A DNA stretch of 32,956 nt from Myxococcaceae bacterium (lineage in GTDB: Bacteria > Myxococcota > Myxococcia > Myxococcales > Myxococcaceae), in contig JADGRA010000058.1 of NCBI GenBank assembly GCA_017881265.1, forward strand, positions 1 through 32,956, in the 5' to 3' direction. Below the pieces are notes generated by a model. The model was not told the DNA's origin and ran no database searches. It worked only from the letters and a program-made list of their open reading frames with translations. A program made the translations under genes and the position numbers. Shown piece by piece: positions 15,697 to 24,371 of the stretch. Each line of letters starts with the position of its first letter. Position 1 is the stretch's first letter.

Positions 15697-17250
15697 GTGC
15701 TCGACGCTTCACACGGGGTGCGGCTGTCTAGTCTCGGCCTGGTGCTTCTGGCCACGGCAGCGTCGGCCGCCCCGGCGCAGACCGGCTGGACGGAAGTGCA
15801 GACGCCGCACGTCACGCTGATGACGGACCTGAACCGCGACGAGGCACGGCGGGCCGCGCTCAGCGTGGAGCGCACGCGCGCGGCGCTCCTCGCCGCCGCG
15901 TGGCCTGGCACCAAGCTGCTCCAGCCCGAGCGCATCGAGGTGGTGGTGTTCGCCAACCGCCAGGACTTCCAGAGTTACTTCGGGGACCGGGTGGGGGGCG
16001 TGTTCATCCATGGCGCCTACCCCCCGGTGGCCTTCCTCTACGGGCCGCCCGACAAGTGGGAGCAACGCGCCACGCTGGCTCTCACCGAGACCACCTCCGT
16101 GCTGAAGCATGAGCTGATGCATCACCTCGCCGCCTTCATCTACCGCCGGCAACCGAGGTGGTTTTCCGAGGGCATGGCGCAGTTCTTCGAGACGATGCGC
16201 GTCTCCGAGGACGGGACTACCGCGACGCTGGGGGACGCCAACCTCCAGGCCTTTCATTCCTACCTTCGAGTCCGCAGCGTCAACGTGGCCGACGCCCTCG
16301 CCTGGAGTGGCAAGCTGGACCAGCAGGACGAAGCCACCACCTCGGGCCTGTACGGCCTCAGCTGGCTCCTCGTTCACTGGCTCTACAACACCCACGCCGC
16401 GGACTTCGACCGCTACCAGACCCTGCTGGCGAAGGGCATCGACCCGGACAAGGCTTGGAAGGCGGTCTTCCCCAACCTCTCCCCCGGGGCGCTCGACTCG
16501 GAGCTGAACCACTACGCGCAGCTTGGCGAGTTCCGCAATGTCCCGGTTCCCGTTCCCGAGGTGCCGGACACGCTGCACGAGCGGACCATGACGGCCGCCG
16601 ACGTGCATGCCACGCGGGCCCGGACGGCCCTCAGCGCTGCAGCGTCGCAGGTCCACGGCGAGGGCCAGCTCGCCGACGCCAAGAAGGAACTCGCCGCCGC
16701 GCTCGCGGACGACCCGGCCAATGTGCGGGCGCTGGCGATGAAGATGGGCACCGTCCCGCCCGCGGAGCGCGCGGCCCTGGGCCGGAGCGCGACCGCGGCC
16801 CACCCGGAGGATGGGCTGGCGTGGCTGCTGCTGGCCGAGTCGCTGCAGAATTCGGGCGAGAACTGGGAGGAGTGCATGCAGGCCTACCGCAAAGCCACTG
16901 AACTGCTGCCCGATAATGCGACGGCCTTCAACAACCTGGCCTGGATGTACGTGCAGAAGGGGCAGCCCCAGGAGGCCTTGCCGCTGGCCGTCACCGCGGT
17001 GCGGATTGCACCATGGGATTCCGCCTTCCTCGACACGCTGGCAGCGGCGTTGGCTGGCGTGGGGCGCTGCACCGAGGCGGTCACCGCGCAGGCCCGTGCC
17101 GTGGACAACCTCCCGGAGCGCGCGGGACCCGCGGTGCGCGCCCGGTACGCGGAGCGCCTGGCGGATTTCCAGAAGAACTGCAAGTCAGCAGCCGGCGCAT
17201 TCCTGGGGACTCCAGGCGGCGCCAGCCCGCCGCCCGCCAACAAGCCCTGA
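15697..17250 (+). CDS. Secreted gluzincin-like metallopeptidase with TPR repeats
   Basis: The 517-residue protein begins with a signal peptide (about 1-25, ending ASAAPA). The peptidase part (about 35-290) contains HELMH (138-142), the zinc-binding HExxH, and a downstream Glu in 'WFSEGMAQFFE' (Glu158) that should be the third ligand, as in peptidase MA-like proteins. The second half has helical repeats of TPR type, clearest in 'ECMQAYRKATELLPDNATAFNNLAWMYVQKGQPQEALPLAVTAVRIAP' (about 395-440). The tail is Ala/Pro-rich. It is probably periplasmic or outer-membrane associated. Its substrate is unknown. It is convergent with the ExbD genes, 7 bp apart. Confidence 0.85.
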   Translation: MLDASHGVRLSSLGLVLLATAASAAPAQTGWTEVQTPHVTLMTDLNRDEARRAALSVERTRAALLAAAWPGTKLLQPERIEVVVFANRQDFQSYFGDRVGGVFIHGAYPPVAFLYGPPDKWEQRATLALTETTSVLKHELMHHLAAFIYRRQPRWFSEGMAQFFETMRVSEDGTTATLGDANLQAFHSYLRVRSVNVADALAWSGKLDQQDEATTSGLYGLSWLLVHWLYNTHAADFDRYQTLLAKGIDPDKAWKAVFPNLSPGALDSELNHYAQLGEFRNVPVPVPEVPDTLHERTMTAADVHATRARTALSAAASQVHGEGQLADAKKELAAALADDPANVRALAMKMGTVPPAERAALGRSATAAHPEDGLAWLLLAESLQNSGENWEECMQAYRKATELLPDNATAFNNLAWMYVQKGQPQEALPLAVTAVRIAPWDSAFLDTLAAALAGVGRCTEAVTAQARAVDNLPERAGPAVRARYAERLADFQKNCKSAAGAFLGTPGGASPPPANKP

Positions 17251-17257
17251 GCCGCTG

Positions 17258-17799
17258 CTACTTCGGCGGCTCGGCAGGCGGAGCGCCGGGCGCTGCAGGC
17301 GCACCCGGTGCCGCCCCCGGGGTCCCCGCCGGTGCCCCACCCGGCGTCACGATGCCAACCACCGGTTCTGTGATGACGCCGAGAATCTTCGCGCCGGCCG
17401 TCCGGGCCCCGTCCAGGGCGAACACCACCCGCCCGTAGTTGGCCTTCTCCTCGGGAATGAAGAAGACCAGCTTCTCGTCGGGCGCCTTGGCGGCGAGCAC
17501 CCGCTTCATCCGCTCGACGTAGGAGGCGTCGTCCACCGCTTCCGTGTTGAGCTTGATGGTGCCCGACTCCTCCACGCTGACCACAATCTGGTTGGGGTCC
17601 GGCTCCTGAACTTCCTGCGTGTCCTCGTCGGGGACGCGCACCTGGATGTCCTTCTCCAGGAGCGGGGTCACCACCATGAAGATGATGAGCAACACGAGCA
17701 CCACGTCCACCAGGGGCGTGACGTTGATGTCCGAGTTGGGACGGCCCTCGCTGATGGCGAACTTGCGCTTCTTGGCGAGGTGCTTTCCGAGGCCGAGGC

Positions 17800-17803
<4 letters not shown>
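17258..17803 (-). CDS. exbD: ExbD/TolR-family protein, second copy
   Basis: This inner-membrane subunit of a proton-driven TonB motor has 181 residues. A short cytoplasmic N-terminus is followed by the single helix 'INVTPLVDVVLVLLIIFMVVTPLL' (about 26-49), with the essential Asp of the family in PLVDVVLVLL. A periplasmic domain follows to about 150. The last 30 residues are a Gly/Ala/Pro tail (from 'TPGGAPAGTPG' on) not usual in ExbD. Its ATG overlaps the stop of the first exbD copy by 4 bp (17800-17803), implying coupled translation. The two copies differ in the periplasmic domain, so they may form a heterodimer. Confidence 0.93.
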
Positions 17804-18213
<410 letters not shown>

Positions 18214-18285
18214 GGCGTCACCTCACTCTGCCGAAGGCCCGCGACGCATGCCCCGGGCCCCCGGACGTCAGGGATGGTACCGCTA

Positions 18286-18972
18286 CTATGGATTGCCCGG
18301 CATGTAGGCGTGCCCAGCGAGCTGCTTGGCGACCACGTCCAGGAACTCGTTGGAGGACTCGCTGATGTCCACCGCCCGGGCATCCACCCAGCCCTGCAGG
18401 TAGTTGTACGCCATCACCGCGGGGATGGCGACGAGGAGGCCGAAGGCGGTGGTGATGAGCGCCTCGGCGATGCCGGCGGACACCGTGCCCAAGCCGCCGG
18501 ACCCGGTGATGGCCATCGACTGGAAGGCCGAGACGATTCCCATCACCGTGCCGAGGAGGCCGACGAAGGGGGCGGTCGAGCCGACGGTGGCCAGAAGTCC
18601 GAGCCCGCGCTTCAGGCTTTGCACCTCGCGCTGTGCCTGGCGCTCGAGCGCCCGGGCCACGGACTCCACCAACAGGTCCTTGTCCTGGCCCGGGGCGAAC
18701 TTCAGGGCGTTCAGGCCAGCCCCGATGACGCGGCCCAAGTGACCAACCTTGTCGCCCATCTTGGCGTTGGCGGCGGCCATCAGGTCGCCCTTGGAGAGCA
18801 CGGCGGCCATCCGCTCGGCGAAGTTGCGCGATTCGCTGCGCGACTTGTTGAACACCACCAAGCGCTCCGCCATCACCACGAGCGAGAGCACGGACATGAT
18901 CCCCAAGACGAAGACGATGAGCCGGGCGAAGAGGCCCATGTGGGCATAGAGGTCGGTGATTGTGAATTGCAT
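18286..18972 (-). CDS. exbB: MotA/TolQ/ExbB proton channel protein
   Basis: The 228-residue protein has the ExbB plan: a first helix (about 14-36), a long cytoplasmic segment, then two helices containing 'GLLATVGSTAPFVGLLGTVMGIVSAF' and 'SAGIAEALITTAFGLLVAIPAVMAYN', the strongest family signatures. It forms the ring around ExbD that uses the proton gradient to drive TonB. It sits between tonB (79 bp upstream) and the tandem exbD genes, so it belongs to this cassette rather than to a Tol-Pal operon; no tolA, tolB or pal is seen. Confidence 0.94.
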   Translation of the reverse strand: MQFTITDLYAHMGLFARLIVFVLGIMSVLSLVVMAERLVVFNKSRSESRNFAERMAAVLSKGDLMAAANAKMGDKVGHLGRVIGAGLNALKFAPGQDKDLLVESVARALERQAQREVQSLKRGLGLLATVGSTAPFVGLLGTVMGIVSAFQSMAITGSGGLGTVSAGIAEALITTAFGLLVAIPAVMAYNYLQGWVDARAVDISESSNEFLDVVAKQLAGHAYMPGNP

Positions 18973-19051
18973 GGGTTTGAGTACGCGCCTCCGTCTGCGC
19001 GGGGATGAGAGCCGTTGTGCCGTCTTGAAGCGACCGCGACCGCGGTCATTA

Positions 19052-19753
19052 CTACTGGGTGAGCTTGAATCTGAAGTTGAAGGTGTAACTCACTTGCTGC
19101 GGACGCCCCTGGAAGGTCACCGGGCTGTACTTGGCACCCGCCAGCCATTCCAGCACGGCCGTTTCCAGGTGCGGGACGGGTTTGATGATTTGGCAGCTGG
19201 TGACCGCCCCCTGGGCCGTGATGGTGCACTTCACAATCATCAGCCCCTCGACGCCGGCCTCCCGGGCCTGTGGGGTGTACTGTGGATAGGGCGTGCCCCC
19301 TGGGCCGGAGATGAGGACCGGACGCGTCATGCCCTCTCCGAAGGCCACCGTTCCGGTCCCGGTCCCACCCAGCGTTCCGCCCAGCACGCCTCCCACCACC
19401 CCGCCCTTGACCCCGCCCTCGACGCCGCCCTCCACCCCTCCGCTGTCGTCGTCGTCCTTGCTGGGCTCCGCTTCCGCCGGCTTCTCGGTGGGAATCTCCT
19501 TGGGCTGCACCAGCTGGTTCTTCTTCGGCGTCTTGTGCTGTTCCTTATGCGAGGCGGGGGGCGGAGGGGGAGGGGGAGGGGGAGGCGCCACCTTGAGGAC
19601 GACTGAAATGTCCTTCTCCTGGCTGCGTGCCGGGCGCGTGCTCAGGTAGACCGCCATCGCCAGAAGAGCGACGTGCAACAGCACGGAAACAACCGCACCC
19701 GTACCGAACCGGGACTTGGGGACCGTGCCGTGGCCTAGAACTGAATCAAACAT
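19052..19753 (-). CDS. tonB: TonB energy transducer
   Basis: The 233-residue protein has an N-terminal anchor helix (about 17-36), a run of ten prolines (57-66), a Lys/Pro/Glu-rich span and then a glycine-repeat linker (105-135). The C-terminal TonB domain (about 150-233) includes 'YPQYTPQAREAGVEGLMIVKCTI' and ends 'SYTFNFRFKLTQ'. It holds two cysteines (176, 187) that could pair. The glycine linker replaces much of the classic Pro-Lys rod, so the periplasm-spanning part is unusual. It is the first gene of the minus-strand set tonB-exbB-exbD-exbD and is divergent from the Oar-like transporter it presumably energises. GGGAG lies upstream of the ATG. Confidence 0.92.
   Translation of the reverse strand: MFDSVLGHGTVPKSRFGTGAVVSVLLHVALLAMAVYLSTRPARSQEKDISVVLKVAPPPPPPPPPPASHKEQHKTPKKNQLVQPKEIPTEKPAEAEPSKDDDDSGGVEGGVEGGVKGGVVGGVLGGTLGGTGTGTVAFGEGMTRPVLISGPGGTPYPQYTPQAREAGVEGLMIVKCTITAQGAVTSCQIIKPVPHLETAVLEWLAGAKYSPVTFQGRPQQVSYTFNFRFKLTQ
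19364..19441 (-). repeat. In-gene glycine-repeat tract of tonB
   Basis: The codons encode repeated GGVE, GGVK, GGVV and GGVL-like units of about 4 residues (12 bases). The units are imperfect, and the stretch is likely to vary in length between strains. Confidence 0.7.
19556..19585 (-). repeat. Polyproline-coding tract of tonB
   Basis: Ten consecutive proline codons appear on the plus strand as a G-rich run of GGAGGG-like units. Such tracts can slip and change length. Confidence 0.65.
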
Positions 19754-19964
19754 CGCCCGGAATCTCCCTGGTCCTCGCTGCGCCGACCCGGGGCTGATCC
19801 GCCGGGCGGAAGTCGAAACTGACTAACTACATCAGCGGCTACCTCAGATGGGCGGCAACGCACAAGATCTTCCGTCCGGCGGCTCCTCAGGTCCCCGCTG
19901 ACAGAATGGTTCCATCCGTGCGGCGCTTTGGGCACAGGAATCACAGGCCATCTGCAAACTTCTA

Positions 19965-19991
19965 TTGACAGGCACCCTCCCGCCCGACAAT
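19965..19991 (+). promoter_or_regulatory. Candidate promoter of the Oar-like transporter gene
   Basis: A perfect TTGACA (19965-19970) lies in the 284-bp gap between tonB and the transporter. GACAAT (19986-19991) follows after 15 bp and matches four of six -10 positions. The spacer is short, so CAATCC at 17 bp is the alternative. The predicted start would leave a leader of about 40 bases. The rest of the gap shows no further convincing signal for tonB. Confidence 0.45.
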
Positions 19992-20037
19992 CCTCGCCCT
20001 TCGCTTTCCCGCTTTCGACCACACTTGGAGGGGTTCG

Positions 20038-23000
20038 GTGAGTCCAAAAAGGGAGTTTGTTGGGAGGGGCGTAGGCTATGCGCTTACGCTCCTCGGGTTG
20101 CTCGCGGCCGGTGACGCCCGAGCGCAAGCTAGTGCCGGGACGGGCTCACTGACCGGTACGGTGGTGGACAGCTCGACGAAGGCGCCAGTCGCTGACGTCG
20201 TGGTGACGGCGACTTCGCCGCAGTTGCAGGGTGAACAGGTGTCGGTCACGGACTCGACCGGGACCTACCGCATCCCGCAGTTGACGCCAGGCATTTACAC
20301 CCTCCGTTTCGAGAAGGAGTCGTACAAGCCCTTCGCGCGCGGGGAAATTGAACTCAACGCCGACCGGACGCTGCGCCTCAACGTCGAACTGCTTCCCGAG
20401 TCCCTCAAGGGCGAGGAAGTGGTGGTCGTCGGTAAGGCTCCAGTCATCGACGTCGGCTCGACGCAGACCGGCCTCACCATCACCAGTGCCTTCGCCCAAG
20501 CACTCCCCATCGCTCCGGCCTCGGCGGCCAACGGCGGTACCCGCAGCTTCCAGGGACTCGCGCTCGCCGCTCCGAGCGTGCAGGCGGACCTCTACGGCAT
20601 TTCCATCGCTGGCACGACGTCGCCTGAGAACTCCTACCTCATCGACGGCCTGAGCTTCTCCGACACGGGCTACGGCGTGAGCAACCGGGCGACTGGACAG
20701 ACCGCCGGCAGCGACTTCTCGGTGGAATTCGTGGACCAGATGAACGTCCTCACCGGCGGCTACCTGCCAGAGTACGGCCGGACCACCGGCGGTGTGATTT
20801 CGGTCACCACCAAGAGCGGCGGGAACGAATTCCACGGGTCGGTGTTCGCCACCTGGACGCCAGGCTTCATGGCGCAGACGGGCACTGCTGTTCAGAACAA
20901 CAACAGCATCATCAACGTCGCCACGAAGCTCTACAACGCCTGGGACATTGGCTTCACCTTGGGCGGCTACATCATCAAGGACAAGTTGTGGTTCTTCGTC
21001 GGCTTCGACCCGTCGCAGTACAAGCTGCAGCTCATCCGGTCGGTGTCCACCTACACGCTGGATACGAACGGAAACCGGGTTCCGAACACCTCGGGCGGCG
21101 GCTATGAGCGCACGCCTGTTCCGAGTGCGACCCGGAACTACTACCAGACCCAGACCAACTATGCCTACATCGGCAAGTTGACCTACCTCATCAACTCCGA
21201 CAACCGCGTCAGCTTGTCGGTTGCTGGCACGCCGGACACCTACTCCAGTCCGTACATTGGCGCGGCAGGAAACGGTGACTACAACGCGACGAGCGTCGCC
21301 GGGAATGACCAGACCCTCGACCTGGTGCTCCGCCTGAACTCCTCGTTCATGGAGAAGAAGCTGCTCCTCGACGTGACGGTCGGCTGGCACCACCAGAACA
21401 ACAACACCACCAACATCGACGGGACGTCGTTTGCCGGCCCAGCGGACGCACCGAGCACCGCGGGCGGCCTGGCCGATGTTCCCTACGTCCGCTTCGTAAG
21501 CACCAACAACCTCAATGCCTTCCCCGAGGACCCGGCGCTGACGGACCCGACGCTGGCGGCCATCTGCTCCAACAGCACCGTGGCCACCAACGGCCGGAGC
21601 TATGGCTTCAACGCCTGCCGCGACGCCAGCTACCGCACCGGCGGCAGCGCGGCCCTTCGCAACGTGACGGAAGACCGCATCCAGGCGAAGGCCGTCTTGA
21701 CCTACTTCCTCAATGCCCTGGGCCACCAGACGCTGAAGGCCGGCGCCGACATCGAGTGGATTAACTACCAGAACCGGGTGGGCTACTCGGGCGAGGACTA
21801 CTACTACGGGTACAGCGCGCCGGTTGGACCGGGCAACTACCTGGACGTGCGCGCCCTGGGCTACCTGTCTGCTCCCGACGTGCCGAACTTCATCCAGTAC
21901 CAGGACCAGAAGCCGAGCGCGCTGCTGCCGGGTGCCTTCATCCAGGACAGCTGGAACATCATGGACAAGGTCACCCTCAACGTGGGCCTCCGGTGGGACA
22001 GCGAGTACATGTACGACCAGAACGGTCAGCTGGCCCTCGCCCTGAACAACCAGTGGTCCCCGCGCGTGGGCCTCATCTGGGACCCGACCTACCAGGGCAA
22101 GTCGAAAATCTACGCGAGCTACGCCATGTATTATGAGGCGGTCCCCCTCGACCTCGCCGACCGGTCCCTCATCGGAAACGAGTTCGTCTCGGCCTTCCAC
22201 GGCAACTGCCTCAACCCGGCCAAGACGGGCCAGCTATGCAGCAACTCCCTGGGCAGTCTGCAAGCCGGTGGCCCGGGCTTCGCGGGCGCCCCTGGCTCCG
22301 GTCCGAACCAGTACTGGTACGCCATCGGTGCCGACAAGGAGCTCATCGACCCGAACATCGTCCCGCAGACCACTGACGAAATCTCGGTGGGCGCGGAATA
22401 CGAAATCTTCCCGAACGGACGGCTCGGCGTGAACTACACGCACCGCGGCCTGTCACGGCTGATTGAGGACTACAGCAACAACGCCGCCGTCAGCTACGTC
22501 CTCGGTAACCCCGGGTACGGCATCGCCTCGAACTTCGTGCAGCCGGCGCGCATCTACAACGGCTACACCATCTCGCTCACTAAGTCCTTCGCCGACCACT
22601 GGCAGGCGCAGTTCAGCTACACCTACATCACCCTGAACGGCAACGTGGACGGCCTGTACCGCCCCAGCGACGGTCAGCTCGACCCGAACATCAACAGCAC
22701 CTACGACCTGCCGCAGTTCCTCATCAACGGCTTCGGGCCAATGCAGGCGGACAACCAGAACCGCATCAAGGCGTTCGGCTCCTACCAGTTCATCTTCACG
22801 TCGACGCTGGGACTCACCCTCGGTGCCGCCTACACCGGCTACTCCGGCGCGCCCATCTCGGCCCTTGGTGGTGACCTCCTCTACGGCGGCGACATCGTCT
22901 TCATCATCCCTCGAGGCAGCTACGGCCGTTTGCCCTGGGTGCACCAGTTCGACCTGCACGCCACGGTCGACATTGGCCTTGGCGGAGACATGCGGCTGAG

Positions 23001-23268
23001 CGTCGGTGCAGACTGCTTCAACGTGGGCGGCTTCCAGACCGTCACGACGGTCGACGAGTCGTGGGTCTACCCGACCAATACCGCGGTGGCAGCGGAACCT
23101 GGCGCCACCCCACAGCAACTCAAGACCAATCCGCTCAAGAGCCCGACCGGCGCGACCCTCGTCACGACCGGACCGACACCGCCCAGCGTCATCAACACCA
23201 ACTACGGCCACGCGACGTCGTACCAAGCGCCGCGTACGTTCCGGCTCCTCGCGCGGTTCACCTTCTGA
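20038..23268 (+). CDS. Oar-like TonB-dependent outer-membrane transporter
   Basis: This is a 1076-residue outer-membrane protein. A signal peptide (about 1-30, ending ARAQ) is followed by a carboxypeptidase-regulatory-like beta-sandwich (about 36-118). A TonB-box-like EEVVVVG (126-132) comes next, then the plug ('SYLIDGLSFSDTGYG', 'NVLTGGYLPEYGRTTGGVISVTTKSGGNEFHGS') and a large barrel rich in Asn, Tyr and Thr, ending in the aromatic 'TFRLLARFTF'. This architecture is that of Oar and SusC-like proteins. In M. xanthus, Oar is needed for secretion of the PopC protease; other members import glycans or peptides. The cargo here is unknown. The start is GTG at 20038, with GGAGGGG at 20027-20033. 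Frame-matched candidates upstream are lacking. The lipoprotein gene follows immediately. Confidence 0.92.
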   Translation: MSPKREFVGRGVGYALTLLGLLAAGDARAQASAGTGSLTGTVVDSSTKAPVADVVVTATSPQLQGEQVSVTDSTGTYRIPQLTPGIYTLRFEKESYKPFARGEIELNADRTLRLNVELLPESLKGEEVVVVGKAPVIDVGSTQTGLTITSAFAQALPIAPASAANGGTRSFQGLALAAPSVQADLYGISIAGTTSPENSYLIDGLSFSDTGYGVSNRATGQTAGSDFSVEFVDQMNVLTGGYLPEYGRTTGGVISVTTKSGGNEFHGSVFATWTPGFMAQTGTAVQNNNSIINVATKLYNAWDIGFTLGGYIIKDKLWFFVGFDPSQYKLQLIRSVSTYTLDTNGNRVPNTSGGGYERTPVPSATRNYYQTQTNYAYIGKLTYLINSDNRVSLSVAGTPDTYSSPYIGAAGNGDYNATSVAGNDQTLDLVLRLNSSFMEKKLLLDVTVGWHHQNNNTTNIDGTSFAGPADAPSTAGGLADVPYVRFVSTNNLNAFPEDPALTDPTLAAICSNSTVATNGRSYGFNACRDASYRTGGSAALRNVTEDRIQAKAVLTYFLNALGHQTLKAGADIEWINYQNRVGYSGEDYYYGYSAPVGPGNYLDVRALGYLSAPDVPNFIQYQDQKPSALLPGAFIQDSWNIMDKVTLNVGLRWDSEYMYDQNGQLALALNNQWSPRVGLIWDPTYQGKSKIYASYAMYYEAVPLDLADRSLIGNEFVSAFHGNCLNPAKTGQLCSNSLGSLQAGGPGFAGAPGSGPNQYWYAIGADKELIDPNIVPQTTDEISVGAEYEIFPNGRLGVNYTHRGLSRLIEDYSNNAAVSYVLGNPGYGIASNFVQPARIYNGYTISLTKSFADHWQAQFSYTYITLNGNVDGLYRPSDGQLDPNINSTYDLPQFLINGFGPMQADNQNRIKAFGSYQFIFTSTLGLTLGAAYTGYSGAPISALGGDLLYGGDIVFIIPRGSYGRLPWVHQFDLHATVDIGLGGDMRLSVGADCFNVGGFQTVTTVDESWVYPTNTAVAAEPGATPQQLKTNPLKSPTGATLVTTGPTPPSVINTNYGHATSYQAPRTFRLLARFTF

Positions 23269-23285
23269 AAATGGAAACCCGACCC

Positions 23286-24290
23286 ATGAGAACCCGAAAA
23301 GTCATTGTCCTTTCGCTCATCTCTGCCGGGGCCGCCTTCCTCTTCAGCGGGTGCCCGTCACAGCCGCCTAGCCCATGCGTCATCGGGCACGCCGGCGGAA
23401 GCCCAGCCGGCAACGGCCCAGGCCACCAGTACGTCGTGCAGTGGTACCTCAACACCGACGCAGGCGCGCCGAGTGCCGCCTGTGCCGCCGCCGCCTACAG
23501 CTACTGGCCTGCCGGTGACTTCGTCGGCGGCCTCTACGTCGAGTCGTACGGCGCGGTCACCGCCAGCCAGAAGCTGGTGGGAATGGTGCCGGAGGAGTTC
23601 GGCTGGACGAACTCGTATACCAACGACTACGTCCAGGGCGCCCTCATCGATGATGCGGGCTACCCGAACCCCGTCTCGCTGGGCAACTTCAACACCGACA
23701 CCCAGTACGCCAACGGAACCTGCATCATCGCGCAGCAGGTTGGAGGCGCGGCCCAGCAGCAATTCGTGCCGACCGGCAGCCCCAACGGTGCGGCGACCAT
23801 CGTCACCGGCCCCCTCCAGACGGTCACCTACAGCTTCCCGGTGGCCATCGTGTACACGGCACCGGCCGCCGGTGAAGGGACCCAGATTCAGGTGACCGCG
23901 CAAGTCACCCGCGACGACGGCGTCAGTGGCCCCTGTGTCCGCAACTACATCGGCATCGGCCTCTGGCCCGCGGCGAACTGCAACACCACCAGCGACTGCA
24001 ACCCGAACCCAACGCCGAGCGCAGGCCGCCCCTTGGGCTCCGGCGTCCTGCCGGGGATTCCCACCACGTGTAACCTCACCATCGCCAACAACGACCCCGT
24101 CCTCGTTCCCGCGACCGGCGGCTACCAGGATGCCTACGGGTGCGGCGACGGTGTGACGCCAGTCCCGTTCGTCAACATCTCGACCAGCAGCGGCTGCGGC
24201 GGTGGCTCGGTGGACAACAACAACACCGGGGGCCTGGGCCTCTGCTTCTACCCAAACCCCTCGCCAACGACGTTCCCCTACCTGAACTAG
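23286..24290 (+). CDS. Cysteine-rich lipoprotein downstream of the Oar-like transporter
   Basis: The product is 334 residues. The N-terminus, MRTRKVIVLSLISAGAAFLFSGC, is a textbook lipoprotein signal (lipobox FSGC, Cys23). An in-frame ATG at 23271, two bases after the transporter stop, would add five residues; 23286 is preferred for the signal and for GGAAA nearby. The mature part has about ten more cysteines, enough for several disulfides, and is rich in Asn, Gly, Thr and Pro. I recognise no domain. Its tight position behind the transporter suggests a surface-exposed partner, like the SusD-type lipoproteins of SusC systems, but it does not look like SusD itself. A strong terminator follows. 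Confidence 0.8.
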   Translation: MRTRKVIVLSLISAGAAFLFSGCPSQPPSPCVIGHAGGSPAGNGPGHQYVVQWYLNTDAGAPSAACAAAAYSYWPAGDFVGGLYVESYGAVTASQKLVGMVPEEFGWTNSYTNDYVQGALIDDAGYPNPVSLGNFNTDTQYANGTCIIAQQVGGAAQQQFVPTGSPNGAATIVTGPLQTVTYSFPVAIVYTAPAAGEGTQIQVTAQVTRDDGVSGPCVRNYIGIGLWPAANCNTTSDCNPNPTPSAGRPLGSGVLPGIPTTCNLTIANNDPVLVPATGGYQDAYGCGDGVTPVPFVNISTSSGCGGGSVDNNNTGGLGLCFYPNPSPTTFPYLN

Positions 24291-24314
24291 CCACACACAC
24301 TCTGTCGTCGTCCC

Positions 24315-24360
24315 ACGGCTCCGCGCGGACTCCAGTCCACGCGGAGCCGTCGTCTTTTCT
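24315..24360 (+). terminator. Rho-independent terminator after the transporter-lipoprotein operon
   Basis: An 11-bp perfect stem (24315-24325 with 24340-24350) is extended by a C/A mismatch and a 5-bp inner stem (GGACT/AGTCC). TTTTCT follows at 24355-24360. It closes the transporter operon before the radical SAM gene. Confidence 0.88.
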
Positions 24361-24371
24361 GAAGGTACCCC

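Noticed and set aside
20146-22200. A 684-codon open frame on the minus strand inside the transporter gene
   Set aside because: It is antisense to the transporter, has no recognisable domain and a repetitive Val/Gly/Arg composition, as expected of shadow frames in high-GC DNA.
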